Shown here one piece after another: positions 22,479 to 34,609 of a stretch of DNA of 64,000 bases. The DNA comes from Sparassis latifolia (lineage: Eukaryota > Basidiomycota > Agaricomycetes > Polyporales > Sparassidaceae), in the NCBI GenBank assembly GCA_018466975.1, contig CM031557.1:2790001-2854000 (forward strand), in the 5' to 3' direction. Each line of letters begins with the position of its first letter. The stretch's first letter is position 1. The notes beneath the pieces are model-generated. The model ran no database searches, had not been told where the DNA came from, and saw only the letters and a list, made by a program, of their open reading frames with translations. A program made the position numbers and the translations under genes.

Positions 22479-25400
22479 CCGAATGGACGACGCAATGAAA
22501 CGTACCCCGCTTCGACCTGACATACAAACACGACCTGTGCGCGCCAAGATCTGGACCTTGAAGCTTCCCGCAATGATTCGCCAGAGAATGCCCCGGATTG
22601 AAAAGGTCTTGAAAGGAGCCTGGGTCCGTCGGTAGTGTTGCCGGCCAAATCAAAGAAGCACATCGACGTCCTTGACCCATCCGCAAACTCCGTATCTCGT
22701 CAGGTATTACGCACTTCGTTAATCCTAACAGGGACAGGCCAATGAGAGAATGACAGCACGAGGGAAAGTTGAGGCTTGAGGTAAAAGAAATGATACAAAA
22801 AATGTGATTGGCGGTGCAGAACGTCCAGCAGCAGGCCGCCCAAGCGACCCGGCACAATCATTGCCTTCGAGAACATCAAGGCTGCCTCGTGGAGTAGGCG
22901 TGTCACCCATTTTAGGGCCGGCGCGACAAGCGCAGAGTGCCTCAACCGACAGAGGCGCGGACCCGCCGACCTGTTGTACGCTTTCAGACCGACGATCGAA
23001 GGGCGAGGTCGTCGTGTATCAGCATGCACCCTCTTCAGTTGACACTTTGAAGCAGCCGAAACCTTTGCCCTCTGTCCAGGACCGATAAGCCGCGCAGCAG
23101 TTTGAAAAACAGGACAAGAAGGCAACGCAACAGACATTCTGACGACACAATGTCGGTAAGGCGCTCCTGTAGGACGGAGGAATCAGATGACGCACGAGCG
23201 ACAACATCGGTGAGTTCCTCCCGGTAAGAAGTTCTTAACGATGTCAAATAAACTGGTCCAGACTGTTTCATTTGTGATCGTGACCCTCGAATCGGGCCTC
23301 ATGAACGAGATACAGATTGCTGTAGATCTCGTTCGAAATCTCCGTTGCGTGTGTTAGGGCATGGAGTGCCGCCAGCATTACCGAGTATCCATGTTGTGTC
23401 GAGGATTTCTCTTGCCGCATGACGAGTGTTGGGCATAGGGGCTGAGAGATAAGTGAACGTATCAGAGGAGAAGACAGCGCCATGTGGATCTGTAAGGGAA
23501 ACGAGCGATCCCAGCAAGTAGTTGACCGATAGCGAATGAATGCCCACATTCTGCGCTGACCAATTCGTTCTAGACCTTCAGGCATTGACCCCAGATGCTA
23601 CAACACCCAATCCAGGACGTAGCGCAATACCAAGAGCCATTATCTCGACGTCGAACTGACCGCGGACGTGGAAAGATCGCGGGAACGTAGGTTCTACGGC
23701 CTTAAGGAGGGCAACACGCGAGGAAGCAATATGAGGATACCAAGGCCCAAGATCGCGAAGCATGTTTGAGCACAGCAGTAGACTATGTGATGTCCAGATC
23801 GCCACGCTCCGGCGGCGGAGAAACGCACCGTTGCAGCGTTGCTGTAAAACGTCCACGAAGCAGGCTAAGTATATGCCACAGAATGTCCCTCGCTAGGCAC
23901 AACATAATTCCCAAGAGCTAGCTGTGAGAACATATCTGGTCCAAAAACGACCTCCAGCTTGCAAATGGCAGACAGTGAAGGACAGTCTTGGTGAAGCCTA
24001 GAGTGTGGTCACCTCACCACAAATATCCGCCAACGAAATCAATTTCCAATGTGGAAGCGAATACCGTTTCAAACACGTCATCCATCGCGAGGACAATTGG
24101 GAGGGCCGGGAGGCCGCTTCACAGGATGCACCACCAGCATGAGGCGAGATTATATGCACGCGGTGCACAGTCCCTAGAATCGAGTTCGAGTTCACAAGGC
24201 ATTGCACCTGAGGCCATTTTGCGTCCCAGTACCTGGGTTCTAGATGACCACTCAGTGGTTCCAAAGGTCTTTCAACGCACGACTTTAGTAGCACACGCCC
24301 ACGAGCGGGGGAAGGCAAAATCGCTAAGAGTACCAGCTGGGAGCCTGTCGGTTCATGGCGTACACTGTCAGCGTGAAATGTTGCTTTCAACCCAGCGTAA
24401 AAGGAGGTTCTTGACCACCTACGGACTTTTCGTTTAAATTTCATCAGCATTGGGGAATCTCACAGGATAGAAGGGGACGTAACAGATGACATACTGTCCA
24501 ATTCGAGGTGTACTGGAAACCTCAGAAGAAAAGTGGAAGTCTGGTATCACGCAACATAACGGTAACGCTTTCCATCTTGCAAAGTAAGGACTAGACCCGG
24601 AAGGCTCAATCGCAACCTTGATATCACCTTCGTCAGATAGACTGTTCCCTCGTATGATAGACGCGAAATTGAGAACTGGTGAGGCATCTCTGCGACGGGT
24701 TGATGGATTCGTCTGAAGGAGTGATTGAACCCCCTCATGGAGTCGCTCAATGAAGCCTGAGTGGGCGACAGGCATTGATTGACTGTTTGCTTTCGGTAGC
24801 ACCCCAGAACACGCTCGAGTGGTACGATTTCCTCTTTCGAATACAGTACAACAGGCGTGGAGATCGAGGGTTCGTGAATGAGTGTAATGAATACACCTTG
24901 CCAGCGGGAACGGGCCCTCTATACCGAGGTTAGAGATAAAAACGACAAAGGAAACGCAAACCCTACCTTGACCTGGCTCCAGCAACGAGATGAAGTGCAA
25001 TTGATGAACTCGCTCCTTTTGATGCAGACTTGAATAAGGCAGAAGAGCGACTCCATCGGATAATAGTCAATACCATGTAGCGGAGACAAAGAATAGGATC
25101 AAGCAGAGAAAATCTGACCGTTCAGACAATGAAGCCTGTGCATCGCGACGTCCGAGAAGGACCGTTCGCTCCGGATCAGGTTGCATGGTAATTTTTACTG
25201 GCAAGGGTACTTGGAGATAGCATAAGCCCGCAACCTGTAAAACTTAGGTGCAGCAAGACCGTACCTTCATTTCATGCAACACCAGAGATCCAAATGTCGG
25301 TCGTCGTGGTGTTCGATGTGGACGTGTCTGGACGTGTTCAATTTGTCGGATGGAAAAACGCTGGCTCACAGGCGCCCATAATAGTCACATGATTTGCCAT

Positions 25401-25582
25401 TCAGACTGTCCTTCGGTGATACCGAGTCGTCAAGACTCAAGATCTTCCCTCTGGTGTCCTGCTCCTGTCTAGTTTACGAAGGTAGGCATCGTTTAGATCT
25501 ATAGGGATATGCTGCCCCTGAACTTTTGCCTGTGTTCTCATTCTCGTTTCACTCGCAGACTACGAATGTCAGGGGCATCCGA
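22479..25582. other. Unresolved region with minus-strand coding traces
   Basis: Minus-strand frames at 24434-25000 (FIERLHEGVQSLLQTNPSTR), 23998-24450, 23578-23856 and 23299-23547 (SVNYLLGSLVSLTDPHGAVF) have protein-like composition and a consistent direction. They could be exons of one gene or of a decayed one. I recognise no domain and could not build a splice chain, so no product is given. The part below 23268 shows nothing. Confidence 0.3.
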
Positions 25583-28500
25583 ATGCTACCAAAACTCTCC
25601 AAAACTTCGCAGCATCCACGACTATTCCATTCCACCCAACACAAATATGCTCTGCGGCAGAAGCAGTTGCCGAAGAAACAAAATGTGCCCCCGCGCAACC
25701 CGATGCGACCGACAGCGGCAGGAGATCCCAAGACACAGGCACCAGTACAGGCACGAGAGCAAAGAGAGGAGGGACCTATATCGCACGGTGAGTGTATTTC
25801 TTATACATCTCAAAGCAATTCTTGACCTTTTGTAGCAGTTAAACGGAACGAGCTCGGTGTGCAGCTCTTATCTCGCAAGCTGCACGAGCAGATATTCCGC
25901 AACGTCTCCTTCCCTGCACCCAACAAAAAATATGTGGAGATCGCCCAGGAGCATCTCCGCATGCATGGTCTTGACCCGTCTCAAGGCGTCGTCCTGCCCG
26001 ACACGTCTTTCGTCCTTCCGCCTCTGCAAGGCCGTACGCTCGACCAGCATTTCTACAGCATCGGTGCCAGCGCGGCGCAACCCTGGCTCAGGATGGCGAA
26101 CGAACTTGCGGGTGCGGAGTTGCCGCCGAGACCAGAGCAGTGGGATATCCAGGCTGGCTGGACCAAGTACGAATATTTCTCTGACGGCTCAAGCTGCAGT
26201 TCGCACGTCGAGTTTCCCATGCATGAAGGTCGGCCGGAGCAGATGCTCGTCTTCGACGTGGAGACCATGCCGGAGTACAGTCCCTACGCAGTCATGGCGT
26301 GTGCAGCGTCCAAAAATGGGTGGTATTCATGGATTTCACCGTGGCTATTGGACCAGACGGAAGAAGTCAGGAACCTGATACCTATTGGCGATTCCACGGT
26401 ACCACGCGTAGTCGTGGGCCATAATGTCTCATACGATCGTGGCAGGATACTGGAAGAATATAGTATCGACCCTACTGGGACACGGTTTCTGGACACGATG
26501 GCGCTTCATGTCGCCATCAAGGGAATATCGTCTCACCAGCGCCCTGCGTGGAACCAGTACCGCAAGTCGAGGGAGAAGGAACAGGAGCGGAAAGAAGAGG
26601 CGGTAGACGCTGTCATGGAACTCATGCGAGAAGGGGAAGAGAAGATGCAAGAGGAGCAAGACTCCACGAAAAAGGAAGAGCTTCAGCGGCTACTCCATGA
26701 AATGGAGGAAAGCCTGCCCCTACTACAGGCAGTAGACTTTCTAGACACGGAAGAGGAGGAGATCTCGACCAAGCGTTGGGAAGACCTTACATCCGCTAAT
26801 TCGCTCGCGGACGTCGCCAAGCTGCATTGCGGCATTATCATGGACAAGGAGGCGCGTAACGACTTCATGAAGTGTACTCCGGCCGAAATATTGGAGAACG
26901 TACAGGACTATCTAAACTATTGCTCCAACGACGTTGCTGTCACGCACGCCGTATTCTCCAAGACCCTTCCTGCATTTCTCACCGCATGTCCCAGTCCGGT
27001 GTCCTTCGCCGGTATCCTAACCATGGGTTCAAGCTTACTGACCGTCAATGAAGAGTGGGAAAATTATCTAGCAAATGCCGAGCGGACATACAAGGAGCTG
27101 GAGGACAAGGTCAAACAGCGTCTGCTGGATCTCGCGCACGAAGCGAAGAACATGATGGAGGGCGAACGGTGGCGAGACGATATCTGGTTAAGTCAGTTGG
27201 ACTGGACCCCGAAGGTCGCAGGGAAATCGAGAGGCGTCCTCCCGGACGAAAGCGCCGCTAGTACGAGCCCTGCCGAGGTACGTCTTTGAATACGCTGTTA
27301 TATCTCGTTTCCGATGCGGTTTGTCTAGGCCGCACCAGTAGAGCCGACGATGTCGGAGATTACAGAACTGGTTCACTCAGACCATATCCCAGCATGGTAT
27401 CAGGAATTGCTCACACTAGGTCCTCTCGATAGAATCGTTATCAACCGCATCCTGCCTTTGCTTTTGAAACTTTCCTTCGACGGCTACACACTACATCGTT
27501 CCACCACCGAGGGATGGCACTACGTGCGGGATGGCCAGCCCATGCGTTTGCCGACAGCAAAGTCGAAGGTGCTCACTGTTCTAGGAGGATCGCATGGCGT
27601 GCCGAATTTGCAGTCGAACCGCTTGACGTCTATCGATAGGGACCTGGCGATGAACATCTCGACCGGCGACACCTCGTCTGATGTCGCGAAGCGAGTCCTC
27701 GATCTGGCGAAGCGGACAGCAGAACTGGAGCCATCGCAGGCGGCGCAGGACTCTTGGCTGCAACAGCTCAACTGGAAACTGATGTCCCATTCCCTTGATC
27801 CCTCCGGTCAGCCTGCCGCCCCAAAGAAAGCGAAGTTATCTACGAAGCCGAAGCCGAAGCCGAAGCCCCCACCCACGCTCTGGCCGAAATGGTATTGGGA
27901 TCTCGCAAGACCCAAAAAGGACGCTCTCCCCGGAAGCCTTGACTTGACCGTTCGTAACCGTCTTGCACCGTTGTTACTGCGACTTTCCTGGCAAGGCTGG
28001 CCGCTAGTTCACTCCCGTCAGCATGGTTGGACGTTCCGTGTGCCCCTCAGCGAAGGCTTTGAGACCCGCACGAAAGCGCTGGAGTTTGCAGATCCTGCGG
28101 ACGGCACGCTGCACGATGCGAGTGCGCGAGGAGAGTATGTGTTCTACAAGCTGCCACACAAAGACGGGGATAAGGCGAACGTAGGAAACCCGCTGGGGAA
28201 GACGTTCATCAAGTATGCGCAGGATGGCACGCTCAGGAGTCCCGGCGACGAAGCGAAGGACGCACTCGACATGAACGCTCAGTGCAGCTACTGGATCAGC
28301 GCGAGAGACCGCGTGCTGAACCAGATGGTTGTCTGGCAGGACGAGCGCGTCAACGTCGGCGTCGCGCAGCCTAAGGATCCTTCGAAAAAGTGGGGCATCA
28401 TCCTGCCTCAGGTCATAACCATGGGCGCCGTGACCCGCCGCGCGATTGAGAAGACTTGGCTAACGGCCAGCAACGCCAAGGCCAACCGGGTGGGGTCCGA

Positions 28501-29761
28501 GCTCAAGGCAATGGTGCGCGCGCCAGAGGGGTACGCGATCGTGGGTGCCGACGTTGATTCGGAGGAACTGTGGATCTCCAGCGTCATGGGCGATGCACAG
28601 TTCGGCCTGCACGGCGCGACGGCGATCGGATGGATGACACTCGAGGGCACCAAGGCGGCGGGGACCGATCTGCATTCCAAGACCGCGAGCATCTTGGGCA
28701 TCTCGCGTGATCAGGCCAAGGTGTTCAACTACTCGCGGATTTACGGGGCGGGCATGCGTCATGCCCAGCTGTTGTTGCTGCAGTCGAATGCTGGGATGCT
28801 GCCCGAGCAGGCTCAGAAGCTCGCGCAAAACCTGTACGCGTCGACAAAGGGCAGGAACACGCACCGCCCCGACTTGTTCGGGCGCAAGTTCTGGTACGGT
28901 GGCTCAGAGAGCTTCGTGTTCAACAAGCTCGAAGAGATCGCGCTGTCGGACCAGCCGCAAACTCCCGCACTCGGATGTGGAATTACGTACGCGCTGTCAA
29001 AGGAGTACCTGCCTGCTACCTTCGGCGCGGACTACATGCCCTCGCGCATCAACTGGGTGGTGCAGTCCTCCGGCGTGGACTATCTGCATCTCCTCATTGT
29101 CGCAATGGAGCATCTCATCACTAAATACAACATTCACGCGCGCTACCTCATTTCCGTGCACGATGAATTGCGCTACTTGGTGAAGGAGGAGGATCGGTAC
29201 AGAGCTGCGCTGGCACTGCAGATTGCGAATCTATGGACTCGCAGCCTGTTTGCGTTCAGGTTGGGCATGGACGACCTACCTCAGGGTGTTGCCTTCTTCT
29301 CCGCAGTGGATATCGACAAAGTGTTGCGTAAAGAGGTGGACATGCCCTGTGTGACGCCATCGCAGCCGGTCCCTATTCCACCAGGCGAGAGCCTCGACAT
29401 CGCGAAAGTGCTGCAAAAGACGAACGGCGGTTCGCTGTGGCCGGACGGTGCGCCGATGTCGGAGGACGACAAGATTACCAGTGGGGGCAGTTTTGTCGAC
29501 TATCGCAATCCGGACTGCTTGAAGTATCGCGCAGACAGTGTCGCCTGGCTGCAGGCTCAGGCGACGTCGGACTTCGAGGTGATCAAAATTCTGGCTCAGC
29601 AGTATACTGGCCAGAAGGGCAGAGGGGGGAAGAAAAGCAAATTTACTAATGCCAACGGGCTCAACCGCCTGAAGAAGGTGCGGGCTCTGGGTGATGGGGA
29701 TGGTGTTGACTGGACGAACACCATCGAGCAGTTGCTGAAGTCTCTGGATATTCATCCGTGA
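25583..29761 (+). CDS. MIP1: Mitochondrial DNA polymerase gamma catalytic subunit
   Basis: Family A DNA polymerase that replicates mitochondrial DNA (yeast Mip1, animal POLG). Exons: 25583-25787, 25836-27277 and 27329-29761. Both introns (48 and 51 nt, GTGAGT...GTAG and GTACGT...CTAG) keep frame and give 1359 residues, slightly longer than yeast or human homologues. The N terminus (MLPKLSKTSQHPRLFHSTQH) is basic and free of acidic residues, a mitochondrial targeting signal. Proofreading motifs: Exo I VFDVET (Asp about 209), Exo II GHNVSYDRGRI (about 263-273), Exo III YCSNDVAVTH (Asp about 434). Polymerase motifs: A GADVDSEELW (Asp about 957), B RDQAKVFNYSRIYGAG (from about 1009), C VHDELRY (Asp about 1161). 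A charged low-complexity spacer (KPKPKPKPP, about residue 720) sits in the linker region. All catalytic residues are present, so the gene looks functional. The ATG at 25583 was chosen because it starts the targeting peptide. Confidence 0.96.
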
Positions 29762-30339
29762 TTCGTTTTCTGTGGAGTTCGCATGCGTAACTTATTGATC
29801 CTATTGTATGTTCTGAGTAATCCGTAGCATATACCACGCTTGTGTTTGCCAAACAAGACCCGAGTCATTTTTCTGATGTGGTCCACTGATAAATGCGATT
29901 TGCATGGGGTTACGATTTTTTTCCCAGCGGTCGCCGCCGTCCCGCCCGATAAGCAGGCCGAGTCGGGGAGTGGCGGGGAAAGTGACGGCCCGCACCGTGC
30001 CCACTGCCCTACTGCCGAAGTGTCGGTGCGCGGTGGACAAGGTGAGACCACACATGTCGCACCGCCCGTGTCCCGCCGAGGTGCCGACGCGCTTCTCCAT
30101 CACGAGTGTCGGGCGGGAGGCGCGCGATACCCAGAAAGGCATGTCGGGATCTATCCATAAAAGGGAATTTGCGACGGCGCGGGATGAAAATTACCCGAAA
30201 CGGCAGTGATGGATGCGATAATGTGTCCTTGGACTGTGACCATCACGTCGGCCGCGCGGCGGGAGGCGATGACTCGCCCGTTCTCCCCGACCACCGAATA
30301 TTCCATTGTCCACGCCCGCGGACGCGCCAGGCCTCACCG
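29762..30339. other. Intergenic region
   Basis: 3' flank of the polymerase gene followed by a strongly GC-rich stretch that is the promoter region of the next gene. No gene seen. Confidence 0.45.
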
Positions 30340-30346
30340 TATAAAG
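30340..30346 (+). promoter_or_regulatory. TATA box of the second DUF6699 gene
   Basis: TATAAAG in a GC-rich setting, 116 bases above the ATG at 30462. A pyrimidine-rich stretch follows in the presumed leader. Function is inferred. Confidence 0.5.
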
Positions 30347-30461
30347 CCCCCGCCCCCCGCCCGACATGGCCTTCACCCGAACACCCACCGCCCCTCCCCG
30401 CCCGCGCCCCGACACCCACACATTTATTCTCCCTCTTCTCCTCCTTTAGGACATCCTCACA

Positions 30462-31113
30462 ATGGCTAACGTACCAAATGCGCCATACCGACAACCGCTC
30501 CCGCTGCCTCCGACCACCTACCCCCCGCCGTCGGCGACCTTCCCCGGAATGGCGTACCCACAGATGGGTGCCCCGCCGGCCGCGCCGGCTGGATACACCG
30601 TTTTAAGTGAGTTGTCCGAATATAGGTGTCACTCCCGGCGCTGACCCCTCCGCAGACGGCCTCTTGACTCCGCCGGCGAGCCCGGCGGGCGGAATCAGAG
30701 TCTACGATGCGTTGCATACCGGCGTCATAAAAGTCAACCTCGCGCGGTCTTTGTCCCGCCAACTTGACCGATTTGCCAACATGCTGAGCCATCCGGCGGT
30801 GTCACCTCCAGTTCCGAGTATGGTCGTTGACGTGCTGGAGTGGGGGTTACTGCATGTAACGGTCGTGGGTGCGCACGGTGGACGCGCATTCGTGACCGTT
30901 CATGATGTGCTCTCTCAGGTGGCGGGGGCTCTGCAAGAGCCAGCAGATGAGGCGTATGTAGGGCGCTTTAGCCCAGATGCCCGCCGTTACGCGCGAAGCA
31001 ACCCCCAGCTGCGGCGTGTCGACATGCTCGGCCCATGCACCTTGACGGGAGGTCTGGAAGTTGGCTTCGACAGCAAAGGCAGCGTGCGCTACCTTCTCCG
31101 TCTCACGCAGTAA
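30462..31113 (+). CDS. DUF6699-like domain protein
   Basis: Two exons: 30462-30606 (MANVPNAPYRQPLPLPPTTY, a Pro/Tyr-rich N terminus ending GYTVL) and 30656-31113. The 49-nt intron (30607-30655, GTGAGT...CGCAG) is phase 1 and joins to NGLLTPPASPAGG. Total 200 residues. The C-terminal domain reads HPAVSPPVPSMVVDVLEWGL, LHVTVVGAHGG, FVTVHDVLSQVAGALQEPAD and RRVDMLGPCTLTGGLEV. It keeps the VTVxDVL and RRVDxL blocks of DUF6699 but in diverged form, so the family call is less certain than for the gene at 21021-22315. Function unknown. A good TATA box and an intact frame suggest expression. Confidence 0.65.
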
Positions 31114-31617
31114 TATTCGTCGCGACGCACTGTGGAATTTGGACTCGGCTTGTACACAACCAACCCCATCTGTATCTTCTACGATCCCTGTATCCTTGGA
31201 CTGTATTGTCGGACTGTATTTATAGCGCTGCTGCTGTCGTCAACGCGGCATAGGAAAGTTCGACGTTACTTCCTGTGTCGCGCTGACAAGATACTCCCCC
31301 ATCACTATTATGATTGGCCTCCCTCCCAGCTCTACTCTCCACATTACTGTTCTCAATAATGTTTCGCAGTTGTACCTGGTCATTATTCTTGCTCTCTCAC
31401 ATCTCTCGGTCAATGTCATCCGTTTTCGGGTCACTGAGCGTACTGCATTGATGCTGCAGTACTACAGAGATCGGCTGAGAAGGACAACATACGTACCATA
31501 CTTCATCATTTGTATCTGTGCTGCATGCCTTAAACATAAAACAAAGTGAAAACCGACATGCAGACCTGTCCAAAATCATATCCCATTGCGGGAAAATGGT
31601 GCCCAAAGTGCCTCATA
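31114..31617. other. Intergenic region
   Basis: 3' flank of the DUF6699-like gene up to the tRNA. Only short open frames. Base composition starts to become AT-rich here. Confidence 0.4.
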
Positions 31618-31710
31618 TTCCCATTAGCCGACTCGAACGACTGACCTCGTCATGGATTACTGCCATCCTGTTGTACTAGTGACGCGCTCTACCAACTGAG
31701 CTAAACGGGA
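31618..31710 (-). tRNA. tRNA-Thr (anticodon AGU) with a 20-nt intron
   Basis: Minus-strand cloverleaf. The acceptor TCCCGTT (31710-31704) pairs with AATGGGA with one G-U. The D arm is GCTC/GAGC with loop AGTTGGTA. The anticodon stem CGTCA/TGACG encloses CT-AGT-A, a 20-nt intron directly after position 37, and A38. The variable loop is AGGTC. The T arm AGTCG/CGGCT has loop TTCGAGT. Discriminator base A is at 31618. Anticodon AGT reads threonine codons. A and B boxes are both good matches, and a TTTT lies just downstream. The intron position is the canonical nuclear one. It sits exactly at the change from the gene-bearing to the transposon-rich half. Confidence 0.88.
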
Positions 31711-34287
31711 AACAACTTACTTGCGTCTCAACTTAGTATACTGGGGCCCGCATGCATCTGTACCATTAATCTTGATCAATCTGGCACAGCATGGAATAAT
31801 TCCCAAAAGCAGTTGTATACACAGTCCATATCCATGATACACTTTGTGCAATGCTTGTCAGCAGGATAGCACTGTCATTCAGAAGGAAGTAGATGTGCTG
31901 CTCTTACATGCTTGGTGTGGGTGCTGCAATCGTAGTGACATGCTGCAGATTAGGTGTTAGTTTGATCACAGTGAACAGTCCAGGAGGGGACACACTTGGT
32001 TGGAGGGTATATTCATAATGGGCAGCAGCCCTGACCACCATGTTTGTAAAGTTGTGTGCAGTGACAACTGTTTGTGATCCTTAATTAGTGTTCACTGTAG
32101 ATGCATGCAAAGCAGATATTAAAACATGTACATACTGGACATGATAGCAGTTCATACATTGCATCATCATAGATAGAGAATGGTCCAATATACTATTATG
32201 TTCATCGGTCCTGCACCAGTGTGAAAGGAAAATATACCTGTCAGTCAGAATGTGCATGCAGGGTTTGGATAACTAATGTCGTGTATAGTGACCTGACATC
32301 ATAACCCGTAACTGTGTAAATTGTAGGAAAGGGACTTCTGAAAATACCACCTTTACTTAAATCTTTCTAATGCTATGCTTAACTCACCTGAAAAAGCCTT
32401 GCCTATTACTGGAAATTGGTATAAGAGTCTTAAGGATGCAAACTGAGTAGAAAGAAGGGGGGAAAAAGATAAAGACCATTTAATAGTGGGCTGAGCACCT
32501 TATATACATGACACCCTCCCTAACTCTATCTCAGATTGGGGCTTCAATGGGCTCTAATAGGTTCATATTTAAAGTATATGGTGAGGGAGAAAAATGATGA
32601 TGTAGGAGTTGACAAGAATGGTAAGAGGCAAGTGTCAAAAGGGAAAAGCTTGTTACTAATAATGGTACTAAGTTGTGAAGCCCTTTTTGTGGCATACTCT
32701 ATACTTAGCTGTTTTTCTGGTACTCAGGCATCATTGGGGTCTTGTGGGGTACTAGAAGACAATGCAGGAGTTGTCTCTATATGCATGTCACATTTCAGGC
32801 TCTCAACAGAAGTGGAGAGCTCGACTATGTCATCTTTATGCACCAGATGGCTACAAATCTACCAGAGTCATTTGATGTTACATCATACAAAGGTAGAGTC
32901 GAACAATGAGTATAGTATAAGAGAGAAAGGGAGAGGTTCAAGAAGAAGAAAATGAGAATGTGTAATTTCTGTACTGACTCACTATTATGCCATATTGATC
33001 TAAAAAGTATCTTGCAAGAATAATCACTCAGTCCATTTTATTTCTCTACCACACCAGCCTCTTTGTGGCACTTAGGATAAGCACTTACATCTTAACAGGA
33101 AACTAATGTGTGTTAAACCTTTTGAGTATGATAGTGGAGAATGAGGTGACACAAGTGCCTATGAGTAGTTTCAGATAGACACACTAGAGTGCAGAATGAC
33201 TGAGAATTCACATCTAAGTTCAGTAGGTGAGTCATACTTACTGTTAGAGAAAAATCATTATTTTGTGTCAATATGTGGCCTGTTTTGCAATTACATATCT
33301 TATTGCACTACCATTGAGGAGGGCACTGATAATAGCATGTACTGCTCTTCTTAGTTGTGTGACCTATAAAGAGAGGGTCCAACATGTGATGCATGATAGT
33401 GATGTTATTCATGTATAGTGTAAAGCTTCCCACAGCCACTATCAGTACTGGCAAATCACTTACCAGGACTGTCATGGTATATATGAAGATTATTAGTATG
33501 TACAGAGTTCTGCAGAAGTAGAATCAAGTGAATTTTGTGCAATTTGGTGTGAAATCACTGAAAGTAATGAAGAGATTAGGCAGCAGCAGCCTTAAGGGTA
33601 GGCTAAAATGGATATTTTCCATTTAGACAAAAATTGATGAAACTGGTCACAATATCACCACTACAATGTCACTTACAAAATAGTTAAATTTTCATACTAC
33701 TGATGTAAAATTACACAGACTAGTTGAGGTTGTCATTCAAACTGTGATCGAGTCATTAGGCGAAAGTTCACCTATCTTAACCTTTATATTGTTGGTTAAA
33801 GCAAATGTCCACCTTGGTAACTCATTTATGTAAGAGATTAAAGCATCAAAGTGTGATGCTAGATGAAATTGATGGGATTAGGAGAAGATTGAAAGAAATT
33901 TGTTATTACAGTTAGATCCACTATATTGTGTGGTTGTTTATCAAGTTTTTAGAGTATGTTGTGCCACTTGGTAACTCATTTATGTTACAAATATCTAAAT
34001 CCAACCAAAGGGAATCTGTGTGAGAGCGACAGGCAATATGACAATAAAATGATGCAAGTGGGTCCCAGAACCTCGACCAGAGTCTAGTGGGATACTATTT
34101 GTAAACAAATGAGGACTTGTGACAAAAATGCAAAGTCTGGCAACAAAATATGACAAAGTCACAAAAGTCAGAGAGGTGAAGCTTAGGACATGTCGAGATT
34201 GCCAAAGTTGCAGGCAAAAATGAGGTAAATCATAAAGGAAGGGAAACTATCTGTTAGGGAAACACTATGGGAGAAATGCAGTATTCA
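31711..34287. other. AT-rich region without recognisable genes
   Basis: About 2.6 kb of AT-rich DNA. The longest frame (plus 32536-32955, 139 residues) has no motif. The stretch probably consists of decayed repeats, but I could not assign it. A short block with TGACAAAGTCACAA near 34152 resembles a block right of the Ty3 element at about 40397. Confidence 0.4.
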
Positions 34288-34523
34288 TGGAAGCCGGCGT
34301 ACTGTCAGCTACACTCAAGAAGAGAACAGGAACAAATCGTCTTCATTGCATGTGTGTATGAGAGTACTCGTAAATACATGTGGGTGAGAAGACTAGAAAT
34401 AACGCGTACCTTCGTTGCATGCATGTATGAGAGTACTAAAGCAGCAACAAAGGTCGCATGTCCAATGTGAACCATAATGTCATAAAAGAAAAGTGTCATA
34501 GTAAACCTGAGGGCGGGGTTACA
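34288..34523 (-). repeat. 3' LTR of the Ty3 chromovirus
   Basis: 236 bp, TG...CA ends on the minus strand. It matches the 5' LTR but carries an extra 69 bp produced by an internal duplication of a block containing TTGCATG.ATGTATGAGAGTACT. Confidence 0.8.
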
Positions 34524-34609
34524 CTCTCCCCCATCCTAGAAAATTCGTACCGTAAAAGAAGTCTAAGAGAGAGAAAAAAATAGTTAAGGAGGAAGGAAAG
34601 TAAGGAGTC

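Noticed and set aside
32536..32955. 139-residue plus-strand frame
   Set aside because: No start context, motif or coding-like composition in an AT-rich repeat region.
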